DNA of 64,000 nucleotides from Prosapia bicincta (lineage: Eukaryota > Arthropoda > Insecta > Hemiptera > Cercopidae), in assembly GCA_036971475.1 (NCBI GenBank), contig JBAIZL010000008.1, positions 30,121,219 through 30,185,218 on the forward strand. The letters are read 5' to 3'. This document shows positions 24,851 through 36,300 of the stretch, one piece after another. Within the stretch, counting starts at the first letter, position 1, and each line of letters opens with the position of its first letter. The notes under the pieces are model-generated. The model had not been told where the DNA came from. It did not search any database and saw nothing but the letters and a program-made list of their open reading frames with translations. The position numbers were made by a program, and so were the translations under genes.

Positions 24851-27800
24851 GGACCGCTCAACTCCTTTTAGTAGGTGCGGCTAATCCTACCCCTACTGAT
24901 AGCGTATGTAACCTATAAGTGGAGTGATCACTGTAAGTAGTGTTTATAGCAGACCGGGGCACCGCGAGGACCGCTTAACTCCTTTTAGTAGGTGCGGCTA
25001 ATCACACCCGTACTGATGGCGTATGTATAGGTGGAGTGATTATTGTAAGTAGTGTTTATAGCAGACCTGGGCACCGCGAGGACCGCTTAACTCCTTTTAG
25101 TAGGTGCGGCTAATCCTACCCCTACTGATAGCGTATGTAACCTATAAGTGGAGTGATCACTGTAAGTAGTGTTTATAGCAGACCGGGGCACCGCGAGGAC
25201 CGCTTAACTCCTTTTAGTAGGTGCGGCTAATCACACTCGTACTGATAGCGTATGTATAGGTGGAGTGATTATTGTAAGTAGTGTTTATAGCAGACCGGGG
25301 CACCGCGAGGACCGCTTAACTCCTTTTAGTAGGTGCGGCTAATCCCACCCCTACTGATAGCCTATGTATAGGTGGAGTGATCACTGTAAGTAGTGTTTAT
25401 AGCAGACCGGGGCACCGCGAGGACCGCTTAACTCCTTTTAGTAGGTGCGACTAATCCCACCCCTACTGATAGCCTATGTATAGGTGGAGTGATTACTGTA
25501 AGTAGTGTTTATAGCAGACCGGGGCACCGCGAGGACCGCTTAACTCCTTTTAGTAGGTGCGATAATCCCACCCCTACTGATAGCCTATGTATAGGTGGAG
25601 TGATTACAGTAAGTAGTGTTTATAGCAGACCGGGGCACCGCGAGGACCGCTTAACTCCTTTTAGTAGGTGCGACTAATCCCATCCCTACTGATAGCCTAT
25701 GTATAGGTGGAGTGATTACTGTAAGTAGTGTTTATAGCAGACCGGGGCACCGCGAGGACCGCTTAACTCCTTTTAGTAGGTGCGACTAATCCCACCCCTA
25801 CTGATAGCCTATGTATAGGTGGAGTGATTACTGTAAGTAGTGTTTATAGCAGACCGGGGCACCGCGAGGACCGCTTAACTCCTTTTAGTAGGTGCGGCTA
25901 ATCCCACCCCTACTGATAGCCTATGTATAGGTGGAGTGATTATTGTAAGTAGTGTTTATAGCAGACCGGGGCACCGCGAGGACCGCTTAACTCCTTTTAG
26001 TAGGTGCGGCTAATCCCACCCCTACTGATAGCCTATGTATAGGTGGAGTGATTACTGTAAGTAGTGTTTATAGCAGACCGGGGCACCGCGAGGACCGCTT
26101 AACTCCTTTTAGTAGGTGCGACTAATCCCACCCCTACTGATAGCCTATGTATAGGTGGAGTGATTACTGTAAGTAGTGTTTATAGCAGACCGGGGCACCG
26201 CGAGGACCGCTTAACTCCTTTTAGTAGGTGCGACTAATCCCACCCCTACTGATAGCCTATGTATAGGTGGAGTGATTACTGTAAGTAGTGTTTATAGCAG
26301 ACCGGGGCACCGCGAGGACAGCTTAACTCCTTTTAGTAGGTGCGGCTAATCCCACCCCTACTGATAGCCTATGTATAGGTCGAGTGATTATTGTAAGTAG
26401 TGTTTATAGCAGACCGGGGCACCGCGAGGACCGCTTAACTCCTTTTAGTAGGTGCGGCTAATCCCACCCCTACTGATAGCCTATGTATAGGTCGAGTGAT
26501 TATTGTAAGTAGTGTTTATAGCAGACCGGGGCACCGCGAGGACCGCTTAACTCCTTTTAGTAGGTGCGGCTAATCCCACCCCTACTGATAGCCTATGTAT
26601 AGGTCGAGTGATTATTGTAAGTAGTGTTTATAGCAGACCGGGGCACCGCGAGGACCGCTTAACTCCTTTTAGTAGGTGCGGCTAATCCCACCCCTACTGA
26701 TAGCCTATGTATAGGTCGAGTGATTATTGTAAGTAGTGTTTATAGCAGACCGGGGCACCGCGAGGACCGCTTAACTCCTTTTAGTAGGTGCGGCTAATCA
26801 CACCCCTACTGATGGCGTATGTATAAATGGAGTGATTACTGTAAGTAGTGTTTATAGCAGACCGGGGCACCGCGAGGACCGCTTAACTCCTTTTAGTAGG
26901 TGCGACTAATCCCACCCCTACTGATAGCGTATGTATAGGTCGAGTGATTACTGTAACTAGTGTTTATAGCAGACCGGGGCACCGCGAGGACCGCATAACT
27001 CCTTTTAGTAGGTGCGACTAATCCCACCCCTACTGATAGCCTATGTATAGGTGGAGTGATTACTGTAAGTAGTGTTTATAGCAGACCGGGACACCGCGAG
27101 GACCGCTTAACTCCTTTTAGTAGGTGCGACTAATCCCACCCCTACTGATAGCCTATGTATAGGTGGAGTGATTACTGTAAGTAGTGTTTATAGCAGACCG
27201 GGGCACCGCGAGGACCGCTTAACTCCTTTTAGTAGGTGTTTCTAATCCCACCCCTACTGATAGCCTATGTATAGGTGGAGTGATTACTGTAAGTAGTGTT
27301 TATGGCAGACCGGGGCACCGCGAGGACCGCTTAACTCCTTTTAGTAGGTGCGGCTAATCCCACCCCTACTGATAGCCTATGTATAGGTGGAGTGATTACT
27401 GTAAGTAGTGTTTATAGCAGACCGGGGCACCGCGAGGACCGCTTAACTCCTTTTAGTAGGTGCGACTAATCCCACCCCTACTGATAGCCTATGTATAGGT
27501 GGAGTGATTACTGTAAGTAGTGTTTATAGCAGACCGGGGCACCGCGAGGACCGCTTAACTCCTTTTAGTAGGTGCGGCTAATCCCACCCGTACTGATAGC
27601 CTATGTATAGGTGGAGTGATTACTGTAACTAGTGTTTATAGCAGACCGGGGCACCGCGAGGACCGCTTAACTCCTTTTAGTAGGTGCGGCTAGTCCCACC
27701 CCTACTGATAGCCTATGTATAGGTCGAGTGATTATTGTAAGTAGTGTTTATAGCAGACCGGGGCACCGCGAGGACCGCTTAACTCCTTTTAGTAGGTGCG

Positions 27801-30800
27801 ACTAATCCCACCCCTACTGATAGCCTATGTATAGGTGGAGTGATTACTGTAAGTAGTGTTTATAGCAGACCTGGGCACCGCGAGGACCGCTCAACTCCTT
27901 TTAGTAGGTGCGGCTAATCCTACCCCTACTGATAGCGTATGTAACCTATAAGTGGAGTGATCACTGTAAGTAGTGTTTATAGCAGACCGGGGCACCGCGA
28001 GGACCGCTTAACTCCTTTTAGTAGGTGCGGCTAATCACACCCGTACTGATGGCGTATGTATAGGTGGAGTGATTATTGTAAGTAGTGTTTATAGCAGACC
28101 TGGGCACCGCGAGGACCGCTTAACTCCTTTTAGTAGGTGCGGCTAATCCTACCCCTACTGATAGCGTATGTAACCTATAAGTGGAGTGATCACTGTAAGT
28201 AGTGTTTATAGCAGACCGGGGCACCGCGAGGACCGCTTAACTCCTTTTAGTAGGTGCGGCTAATCACACTCGTACTGATAGCGTATGTATAGGTGGAGTG
28301 ATTATTGTAAGTAGTGTTTATAGCAGACCGGGGCACCGCGAGGACCGCTTAACTCCTTTTAGTAGGTGCGGCTAATCCCACCCCTACTGATAGCCTATGT
28401 ATAGGTGGAGTGATCACTGTAAGTAGTGTTTATAGCAGACCGGGGCACCGCGAGGACCGCTTAACTCCTTTTAGTAGGTGCGACTAATCCCACCCCTACT
28501 GATAGCCTATGTATAGGTGGAGTGATTACTGTAAGTAGTGTTTATAGCAGACCGGGGCACCGCGAGGACCGCTTAACTCCTTTTAGTAGGTGCGATAATC
28601 CCACCCCTACTGATAGCCTATGTATAGGTGGAGTGATTACAGTAAGTAGTGTTTATAGCAGACCGGGGCACCGCGAGGACCGCTTAACTCCTTTTAGTAG
28701 GTGCGACTAATCCCATCCCTACTGATAGCCTATGTATAGGTGGAGTGATTACTGTAAGTAGTGTTTATAGCAGACCGGGGCACCGCGAGGACCGCTTAAC
28801 TCCTTTTAGTAGGTGCGACTAATCCCACCCCTACTGATAGCCTATGTATAGGTGGAGTGATTACTGTAAGTAGTGTTTATAGCAGACCGGGGCACCGCGA
28901 GGACCGCTTAACTCCTTTTAGTAGGTGCGGCTAATCCCACCCCTACTGATAGCCTATGTATAGGTGGAGTGATTATTGTAAGTAGTGTTTATAGCAGACC
29001 GGGGCACCGCGAGGACCGCTTAACTCCTTTTAGTAGGTGCGGCTAATCCCACCCCTACTGATAGCCTATGTATAGGTGGAGTGATTACTGTAAGTAGTGT
29101 TTATAGCAGACCGGGGCACCGCGAGGACCGCTTAACTCCTTTTAGTAGGTGCGACTAATCCCACCCCTACTGATAGCCTATGTATAGGTGGAGTGATTAC
29201 TGTAAGTAGTGTTTATAGCAGACCGGGGCACCGCGAGGACCGCTTAACTCCTTTTAGTAGGTGCGACTAATCCCACCCCTACTGATAGCCTATGTATAGG
29301 TGGAGTGATTACTGTAAGTAGTGTTTATAGCAGACCGGGGCACCGCGAGGACAGCTTAACTCCTTTTAGTAGGTGCGGCTAATCCCACCCCTACTGATAG
29401 CCTATGTATAGGTCGAGTGATTATTGTAAGTAGTGTTTATAGCAGACCGGGGCACCGCGAGGACCGCTTAACTCCTTTTAGTAGGTGCGGCTAATCCCAC
29501 CCCTACTGATAGCCTATGTATAGGTCGAGTGATTATTGTAAGTAGTGTTTATAGCAGACCGGGGCACCGCGAGGACCGCTTAACTCCTTTTAGTAGGTGC
29601 GGCTAATCCCACCCCTACTGATAGCCTATGTATAGGTCGAGTGATTATTGTAAGTAGTGTTTATAGCAGACCGGGGCACCGCGAGGACCGCTTAACTCCT
29701 TTTAGTAGGTGCGGCTAATCCCACCCCTACTGATAGCCTATGTATAGGTCGAGTGATTATTGTAAGTAGTGTTTATAGCAGACCGGGGCACCGCGAGGAC
29801 CGCTTAACTCCTTTTAGTAGGTGCGGCTAATCACACCCCTACTGATGGCGTATGTATAAATGGAGTGATTACTGTAAGTAGTGTTTATAGCAGACCGGGG
29901 CACCGCGAGGACCGCTTAACTCCTTTTAGTAGGTGCGACTAATCCCACCCCTACTGATAGCGTATGTATAGGTCGAGTGATTACTGTAACTAGTGTTTAT
30001 AGCAGACCGGGGCACCGCGAGGACCGCATAACTCCTTTTAGTAGGTGCGACTAATCCCACCCCTACTGATAGCCTATGTATAGGTGGAGTGATTACTGTA
30101 AGTAGTGTTTATAGCAGACCGGGACACCGCGAGGACCGCTTAACTCCTTTTAGTAGGTGCGACTAATCCCACCCCTACTGATAGCCTATGTATAGGTGGA
30201 GTGATTACTGTAAGTAGTGTTTATAGCAGACCGGGGCACCGCGAGGACCGCTTAACTCCTTTTAGTAGGTGTTTCTAATCCCACCCCTACTGATAGCCTA
30301 TGTATAGGTGGAGTGATTACTGTAAGTAGTGTTTATGGCAGACCGGGGCACCGCGAGGACCGCTTAACTCCTTTTAGTAGGTGCGGCTAATCCCACCCCT
30401 ACTGATAGCCTATGTATAGGTGGAGTGATTACTGTAAGTAGTGTTTATAGCAGACCGGGGCACCGCGAGGACCGCTTAACTCCTTTTAGTAGGTGCGACT
30501 AATCCCACCCCTACTGATAGCCTATGTATAGGTGGAGTGATTACTGTAAGTAGTGTTTATAGCAGACCGGGGCACCGCGAGGACCGCTTAACTCCTTTTA
30601 GTAGGTGCGGCTAATCCCACCCGTACTGATAGCCTATGTATAGGTGGAGTGATTACTGTAACTAGTGTTTATAGCAGACCGGGGCACCGCGAGGACCGCT
30701 TAACTCCTTTTAGTAGGTGCGGCTAGTCCCACCCCTACTGATAGCCTATGTATAGGTCGAGTGATTATTGTAAGTAGTGTTTATAGCAGACCGGGGCACC

Positions 30801-30880
30801 GCGAGGACCGCTTAACTCCTTTTAGTAGGTGCGACTAATCCCACCCCTACTGATAGCCTATGTATAGGTGGAGTGATTAC
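24735..30880 (+). repeat. Tandem duplication of a 3,033-bp, 27-monomer unit
   Basis: Copy 1 (about 24735-27767) and copy 2 (about 27768-30880) share every private variant checked at a spacing of 3033 bases. Examples are GCTCAACTCC (24856, 27889), GAGGACAGC (26314, 29347) and the single-base deletion GCGATAATCCC (in both). GTGTTTCTAATCCC, GTTTATGGCAG and GGCTAGTCCC also occur once in each copy. The length equals 27 x 112 plus 10 (two long monomers) minus 1 (the deletion). The copies look identical by eye, so the duplication is very recent or is an assembly duplication. They diverge at about 30882 (CTGAAACTAG). Confidence 0.9.
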
Positions 30881-31200
30881 TGAAACTAGTGTTTATAGCA
30901 GACCGGGGCACCGCGAGGACCGCTTAACTCCTTTTAGTAGGTGCGGCTAATCCCACCCCTACTGATAGCCTATGTATAGGTCGAGTGATTATTGTAAGTA
31001 GTGTTTATAGCAGACCGGGGCACCGCGAGGACCGCTTAACTCCTTTTAGTAGGTGCGACTAATCCCACCCCTACTGATAGCCTATGTATAGGTGGAGTGA
31101 TTACTGTAACTAGTGTTTATAGCAGACCGGGGCACCGCGAGGACCGCTTAACTCCTTTTAGTAGGTGCGGCTAATCCTACCCCTACTGATAGCATATGTA

Positions 31201-33350
31201 AAGGTGGAGTGATTACAGTACGTAGAGTATATAGCAGACCGGGGCACCGTGAGAAATGCTTAAAACCTTTTAGTAGGTGCAGCTCATCCCAAAAATGCTA
31301 TTAGCGTGCGTATTACTGGAGTGAATAATATAGATAGTGTTAATGTTAGACTGGGATCCATCGAGGGAGGCCACACTCATCTTAGTAGGTGCAGCTCATC
31401 TCACCACTGCTGCTAACGTGTGTAATAGTGGAGTGAATTATATAAGTAGTGTAATTAATAGACTAGGATCCAGCGAGGATACCAATTCCCTCTTAGTAGC
31501 TGCAGCTCATTCCACCCCTGCTACTAGCGTGTGTATTAGTGGAGTGAATAATATAAGTAGTGTTATTTTTAGACTGGGATCCAGCGAGTACGCCAAATTC
31601 CTCTTAGTAGGTGCAGCTCATCCAACCCTTTCAGCTAGCGCGTGTATTAGTGGAGCGAATAATATAAGTAGTGTTATTTTTAGACTGGGATCCAGCGAGG
31701 ACGCCAAATTCCTCTTAGTAGGTGCAGCTCATCCCACTCCTTCAGCTAGCGCGTGTATTAGTGGAGCGAATAATATAAGTAGTGTTATTTTTAGACTGGG
31801 ATCCAGCGAGGACGCCAAATTCCTCTTAGTAGGTGCAGCTCATCTCACCACTGCTGCTAACGTGTGTAATAGTGGAATGAATTATATAAGTAGTGTAATT
31901 AATAGACTAGGATCCAGCGAGGATACCAATTCCCTCTTAGTAGTTGCAGCTCATTCCACCCCTGCTACTAGCGTGTGTATTAGTGGAGTGAATAATATAA
32001 GTAGTGTTATTTTTAGACTGGGATCCAGCGAGTACGCCAAATTCCTCTTAGTAGGTGCAGCTCATCCAACCCTTTCAGCTAGCGCGTGTATTAGTGGAGC
32101 GAATAATATAAGTAGTGTTATTTTTAGACTGGGATCCAGCGAGTACGCCAAATTCCTCTTAGTAGGTGCAGCTCATCTAACCCTTTCAGCTAGCGCGTGT
32201 ATTAGTGGAGCGAATAATATAAGTAGTGTTATTTTTAGACTGGGATCCAGCGAGGACGCCAAATTCCTCTTAGTAGGTGCAGCTCATCTAACCCTTTCAG
32301 CTAGCGCGTGTATTAGTGGAGCGAATAATATAAGTAGTGTTATTTTTAGACTGGGATCCAGCGAGGACGCCAAATTCCTCTTAGTAGGTGCAGCTCATCT
32401 AACCCTTTCAGCTAACGCGTGTATTAGTGGAGCGAATAATACAAGTAGTGTTATTTTTAGACTGGGATGCAGCGAGGACGCCAAATTCCTCTTAGTTGGT
32501 GCAGCTCATCCAACCCTTTCAGCTAGCGCGTGTATTAGTGGAGCGAATAATATAAGTAGTGTTATTTTTAGACTGGGATCCAGCGAGGACGCCAAATTCC
32601 TCTTAGTAGGTGCAGCTCATCTAACCCTTTCAGCTAGCGCGTGTATTAGTGGAGCGAATAATATAAGTAGTGTTATTTTTAGACTGGGATCCAGCGAGGA
32701 CGCCAAATTCCTCTTAGTAGGTGCAGCTCATCTAACCCTTTCAGCTAGCGCGTGTATTAGTGGAGCGAATAATATAAGTAGTGTTATTTTTAGACTGGGA
32801 TCCAGCGAGGACGCCAAATTCCTCTTAGTAGGTGCAGCTCATCCAACCCTTTCAGCTAGCGCGTGTATTAGTGGAGCGAATAATATAAGTAGTGTTATTT
32901 TTAGACTGGGATCCAGCGAGGACGCCAAATTCCTCTTAGTAGGTGCAGCTCATCTAACCCTTTCAGCTAGCGCGTGTATTAGTGGAGCGAATAATATAAG
33001 TAGTGTTATTTTTAGACTGGGATCCAGCGAGGACGCCAAATTCCTCTTAGTAGGTGCAGCTCATCTAACCCTTTCAGCTAGCGCGTGAATTAGTGGAGCG
33101 AATAATATAAGTAGTGTTATTTTTAGACTGGGATCCAGCGAGGACGCCAAATTCCTCTTAGTAGGTGCAGCTCATCTAACCCTTTCAGCTAGCGCGTGTA
33201 TTAGTGGAGCGAATAATATAAGTAGTGTTATTTTTAGACTGGGATCCAGCGAGGACGCCAAATTCCTCTTAGTAGGTGCAGCTCATCTAACCCTTTAAGC
33301 TAGCGCGTGTATTAGTGGAGCGAATAATATAAGTATTGTTATTTTTAGAC
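31201..33350 (+). repeat. Satellite block B, 111-bp monomer with BamHI site
   Basis: After a degenerate junction (31200-31340), about 18 monomers of 111 bases follow (GGATCC at 32243 and 32354). They contain GACTGGGATCCAGCGAGGAC, CAAATTCCTCTTAGTAGG and TAGCGCGTGTATTAGTGGAG. The core elements GTAGTGTT, GCGAGG, TTAGTAGGTGC and GTATTAGTGGAGTGA-like are shared with block A, so A and B are subfamilies of one satellite. Because 111 is divisible by three and the unit has no stop in one frame, a 583-codon frame (31337-33088) arises with a 37-residue period. It is not treated as a gene. Confidence 0.93.
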
Positions 33351-36300
33351 TGGGATCCAGCGAGAGACGCCACACTAATCTTAGTAGGTGCAGCTCATCC
33401 CACCTCTTCAGCTAACGTATGTATTAGTGGAGCGAATATTATAAGTAGTATTAATGTTAGACTAGGATCCAGCGAGGACGACAACCTCCACTTAGTAGAT
33501 GCAGCTCAACCCACCCCCTCAGCTAACGTATGTATTAGTGGAGCGAATATTATAAGTAGTACTAATGTTAGACGAGGATCCAGCGAGGACGACAACCTCC
33601 TCTTAGTAGATGCAGACCATCCCACCCCTTCAGCTAACGTATGTATTAGTGGAGCGAATATTATAAGTAGTATTAAATTTAGACTGGGATCCAGCGAGGA
33701 CGACAACCTCCTCTTAGTAGATGCAGCTCATCCCATCCCTTTAGCTAACGTATGTATTAGTGGAGCGAATATTATAAGTAGTATTAATGTTAGACTAGGA
33801 TCCAGCGAGGACGACAACCTCCTCTTAGTAGATGCAGCCCATCCCACTCCTTTAGCTAACGTATGTATTAGTGGAGCGAATATTATAAGTAGTATTAATG
33901 TTAGACTAGGATGTGTGTGTATTAGTGAAGTGAATATAATAGATAGGGTTAATGTTTGACTGGCATCCAGCGAAGGACGCCACACTCATCTTAGGTAGCG
34001 CAGCTACCCACTCCTGTTGCCAACGTATGTATTAGTGGAGTTAATATTATAAGTAGTTTTAATGTTAGATTGGGATACAGTGAGGACACCAAATTCCTCT
34101 AAATATGTGCAACTCATCCCACTCCTGCTACTAGTGTGTGTATTAGTGATGTGTATATTATAGGCAGTGTTAATGTTAGACGGGGATCCAGCCAGGAATG
34201 ACACAGTCCTCTTAGTAGGTGCAGCTCATCCCATCCTTTTAGCTAGCATGTGTATTAGTGGAATGAATATTATAAGTAGTGAAATGTTAAACTGGAATCC
34301 ATCGAGGAACACCAAACTCCACTCAGTAGGTGCAGCTCATCCCACTCCTGCTGCCAGCGTTTGTATTAGTGGAGCGAATATTATAGGTAGTGTTAATGTT
34401 AGACTGGAATTCATCGAGGGACGCTGAACTCCTCCTAGTATATGCAGCTCATCCCACCCCTTCAGCAAACGTATGTATTAGTGGAGCGAATATTATAAGT
34501 AGTATTAATGTTAGACTAGGATCCAGCGAGGACGACAACCTCCACTTAGTAGGTGCCGCTCATCCCATCCCTTTAGCTAACGTATGTATTAGTGGAGCGA
34601 ATATTATAAGTAGTATTAATGTTAGACTAGGATCCAGCGAGGACGACAACCTCCACTTAGTAGATGCAGCTCATCCCACCCCCTCAGCTAACGTATGTAT
34701 TAGTGGAGCGAATATTATAAGTAGTACTAATGTTAGACGAGGATCCAGCGAGGACGACAACCTCCTCTTAGTAGATGCAGTCCATCCCACCCCTTCAGCT
34801 AACGTATGTATTAGTGGAGCGAATATTATAAGTAGTATTAATGTTAGACTAGGATCCAGCGAGGACGACAACCTCCTCTTAGTAGATGCAGCCCATCCCA
34901 CTCCTTTAGCTAACGTATGTATTAGTGGAGCGAATATTATAAGTAGTATTAATGTTAGACTAGGATCCAACGAGGACGACAACCTCCTCTTAGTAGATGC
35001 AGTCCATCCTCCCCTTCAGCTAACGTATCTATTAGTGGAGCGAATATTATAAGTAGTATTAATGTTAGACTGGGATCCAGCGAGGACGACAACCTCCTCT
35101 TAGTAGATGCAGCTCATCCCATCCCTTTAGCTAACGTATGTATTAGTGGAGCGAATATTATAAGTAGTATTAATGTTAGACTAGGATCCAGCGAGGACGA
35201 CAACCTCCTCTTAGTAGATGCAGTCCATCCCACCTCTTCAGCTAACGTATGTATTAGTGGAGCGAATATTATAAGTAGTATTAATGTTAGACTAGGATCC
35301 AGCGAGGACGACAACCTCCTCTTAGTAGATGCAGCTCATCCCATCCCTTTAGCTAACGTATGTATTAGTGGAGCGAATATTATAAGTAGTATTAATGTTA
35401 GACTAGGATCCAGCGAGGACGACAACCTCCTCTTAGTAGATGCAGCCCATCCCATTCCGTTAACTAACGTATGTATTAGTGGAGCGAATATTATAAGGGT
35501 ATTAATGTTAGACTAGGATCCAGCGAGGACGACAACCTCCTCTTAGTAGGTGCAGCTCATCCCTCCCCTTCAGCTAACGTATGTATTAGTGAAGCGAATA
35601 TTATAAGTAGTATTATTGTTAGACTTTGATCCAGGGAGGACGAGAAACTCCTCTTAGTAGGTGCAGCCCATCCCACCCCTTCAGCTAACGTATGTATTAG
35701 TGGAGCGAATATTATAAGTAGTATTAATGTTAGACTGGGATCCAGCGAGGACGACAACCTCCTCTTAGTAGGTGCAGCTCATCCCATCCCTTTAGCTAAC
35801 GTATGTATTAATGGAGCGAATATTATAAGTAGTATTAATGTTAGACTGGGATCCAGCGAGGACGACAACCTCCTCTTAGTAGGTGCAGCTCATCCCATCC
35901 CTTTAGCTAACGTATGTATTAATGGAGCGAATATTATAAGTAGTATTATGTTAGACTGGGATCCAGCGAGGACGACAACCTCCTCTTAGTAGGTGCCGCT
36001 CATCCCATCCCTTTAGCTAACGTATGTATTAATGGAGCGAATATTATAAGTAGTATTAATGTTAGACTGGGATCCAGCGAGGACGACAACCTCCTCTTAG
36101 TAGGTGCAGCTCATCCCATCCCTTTAGCTAACGTATGTATTAATGGAGCGAATAATGTAAGTAGTATTAATGTTAGACTGGGATCCAGCGAGGACGACAA
36201 CCTCCTCTTAGTAGGTGCAGCTCATCCTATCCCTTTAGCTAACGTATGTATTAATGGAGCGAATATTATAAGTAGTATTAATGTTAGACTGGGATCCAGC

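Larger units (their letters stand above)
13664..31200 (+). repeat. Satellite block A, 112-bp monomer, about 155 copies
   Basis: Head-to-tail monomers are spaced exactly 112 bases apart (for example GTAAGTAG at 13781, 13893 and 14005). Each monomer contains GTAAGTAGTGTTTATAGCAG, GGGGCACCGCGAGGACCGC, TTAGTAGGTGCG and CCTATGTATAGGTGGAGTGA. A minority are 117 bases because TATGTATAGGTGG is replaced by TATGTAACCTATAAGTGG. Variants at fixed sites (CCGGGG or CCTGGG, GCGACT or GCGGCT, CCCACCCCTA or CACACCCGTA) define recurring monomer types. The 112-base length is not a multiple of three, and long open frames are absent. The block starts abruptly at 13664 from unique AT-rich DNA and decays into degenerate monomers at about 31200-31340. 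Confidence 0.97.

Noticed and set aside
13664..31200. CRISPR-like array
   Set aside because: Repeats are contiguous 112-bp monomers with no unique spacers, in a eukaryotic AT-rich context.
31337..33088. 583-codon frame of 37-residue repeats as a gene
   Set aside because: It is the periodic frame of the 111-bp satellite. The frame starts and ends inside monomers, similar frames exist on both strands, and sister blocks with 112-bp units have none.
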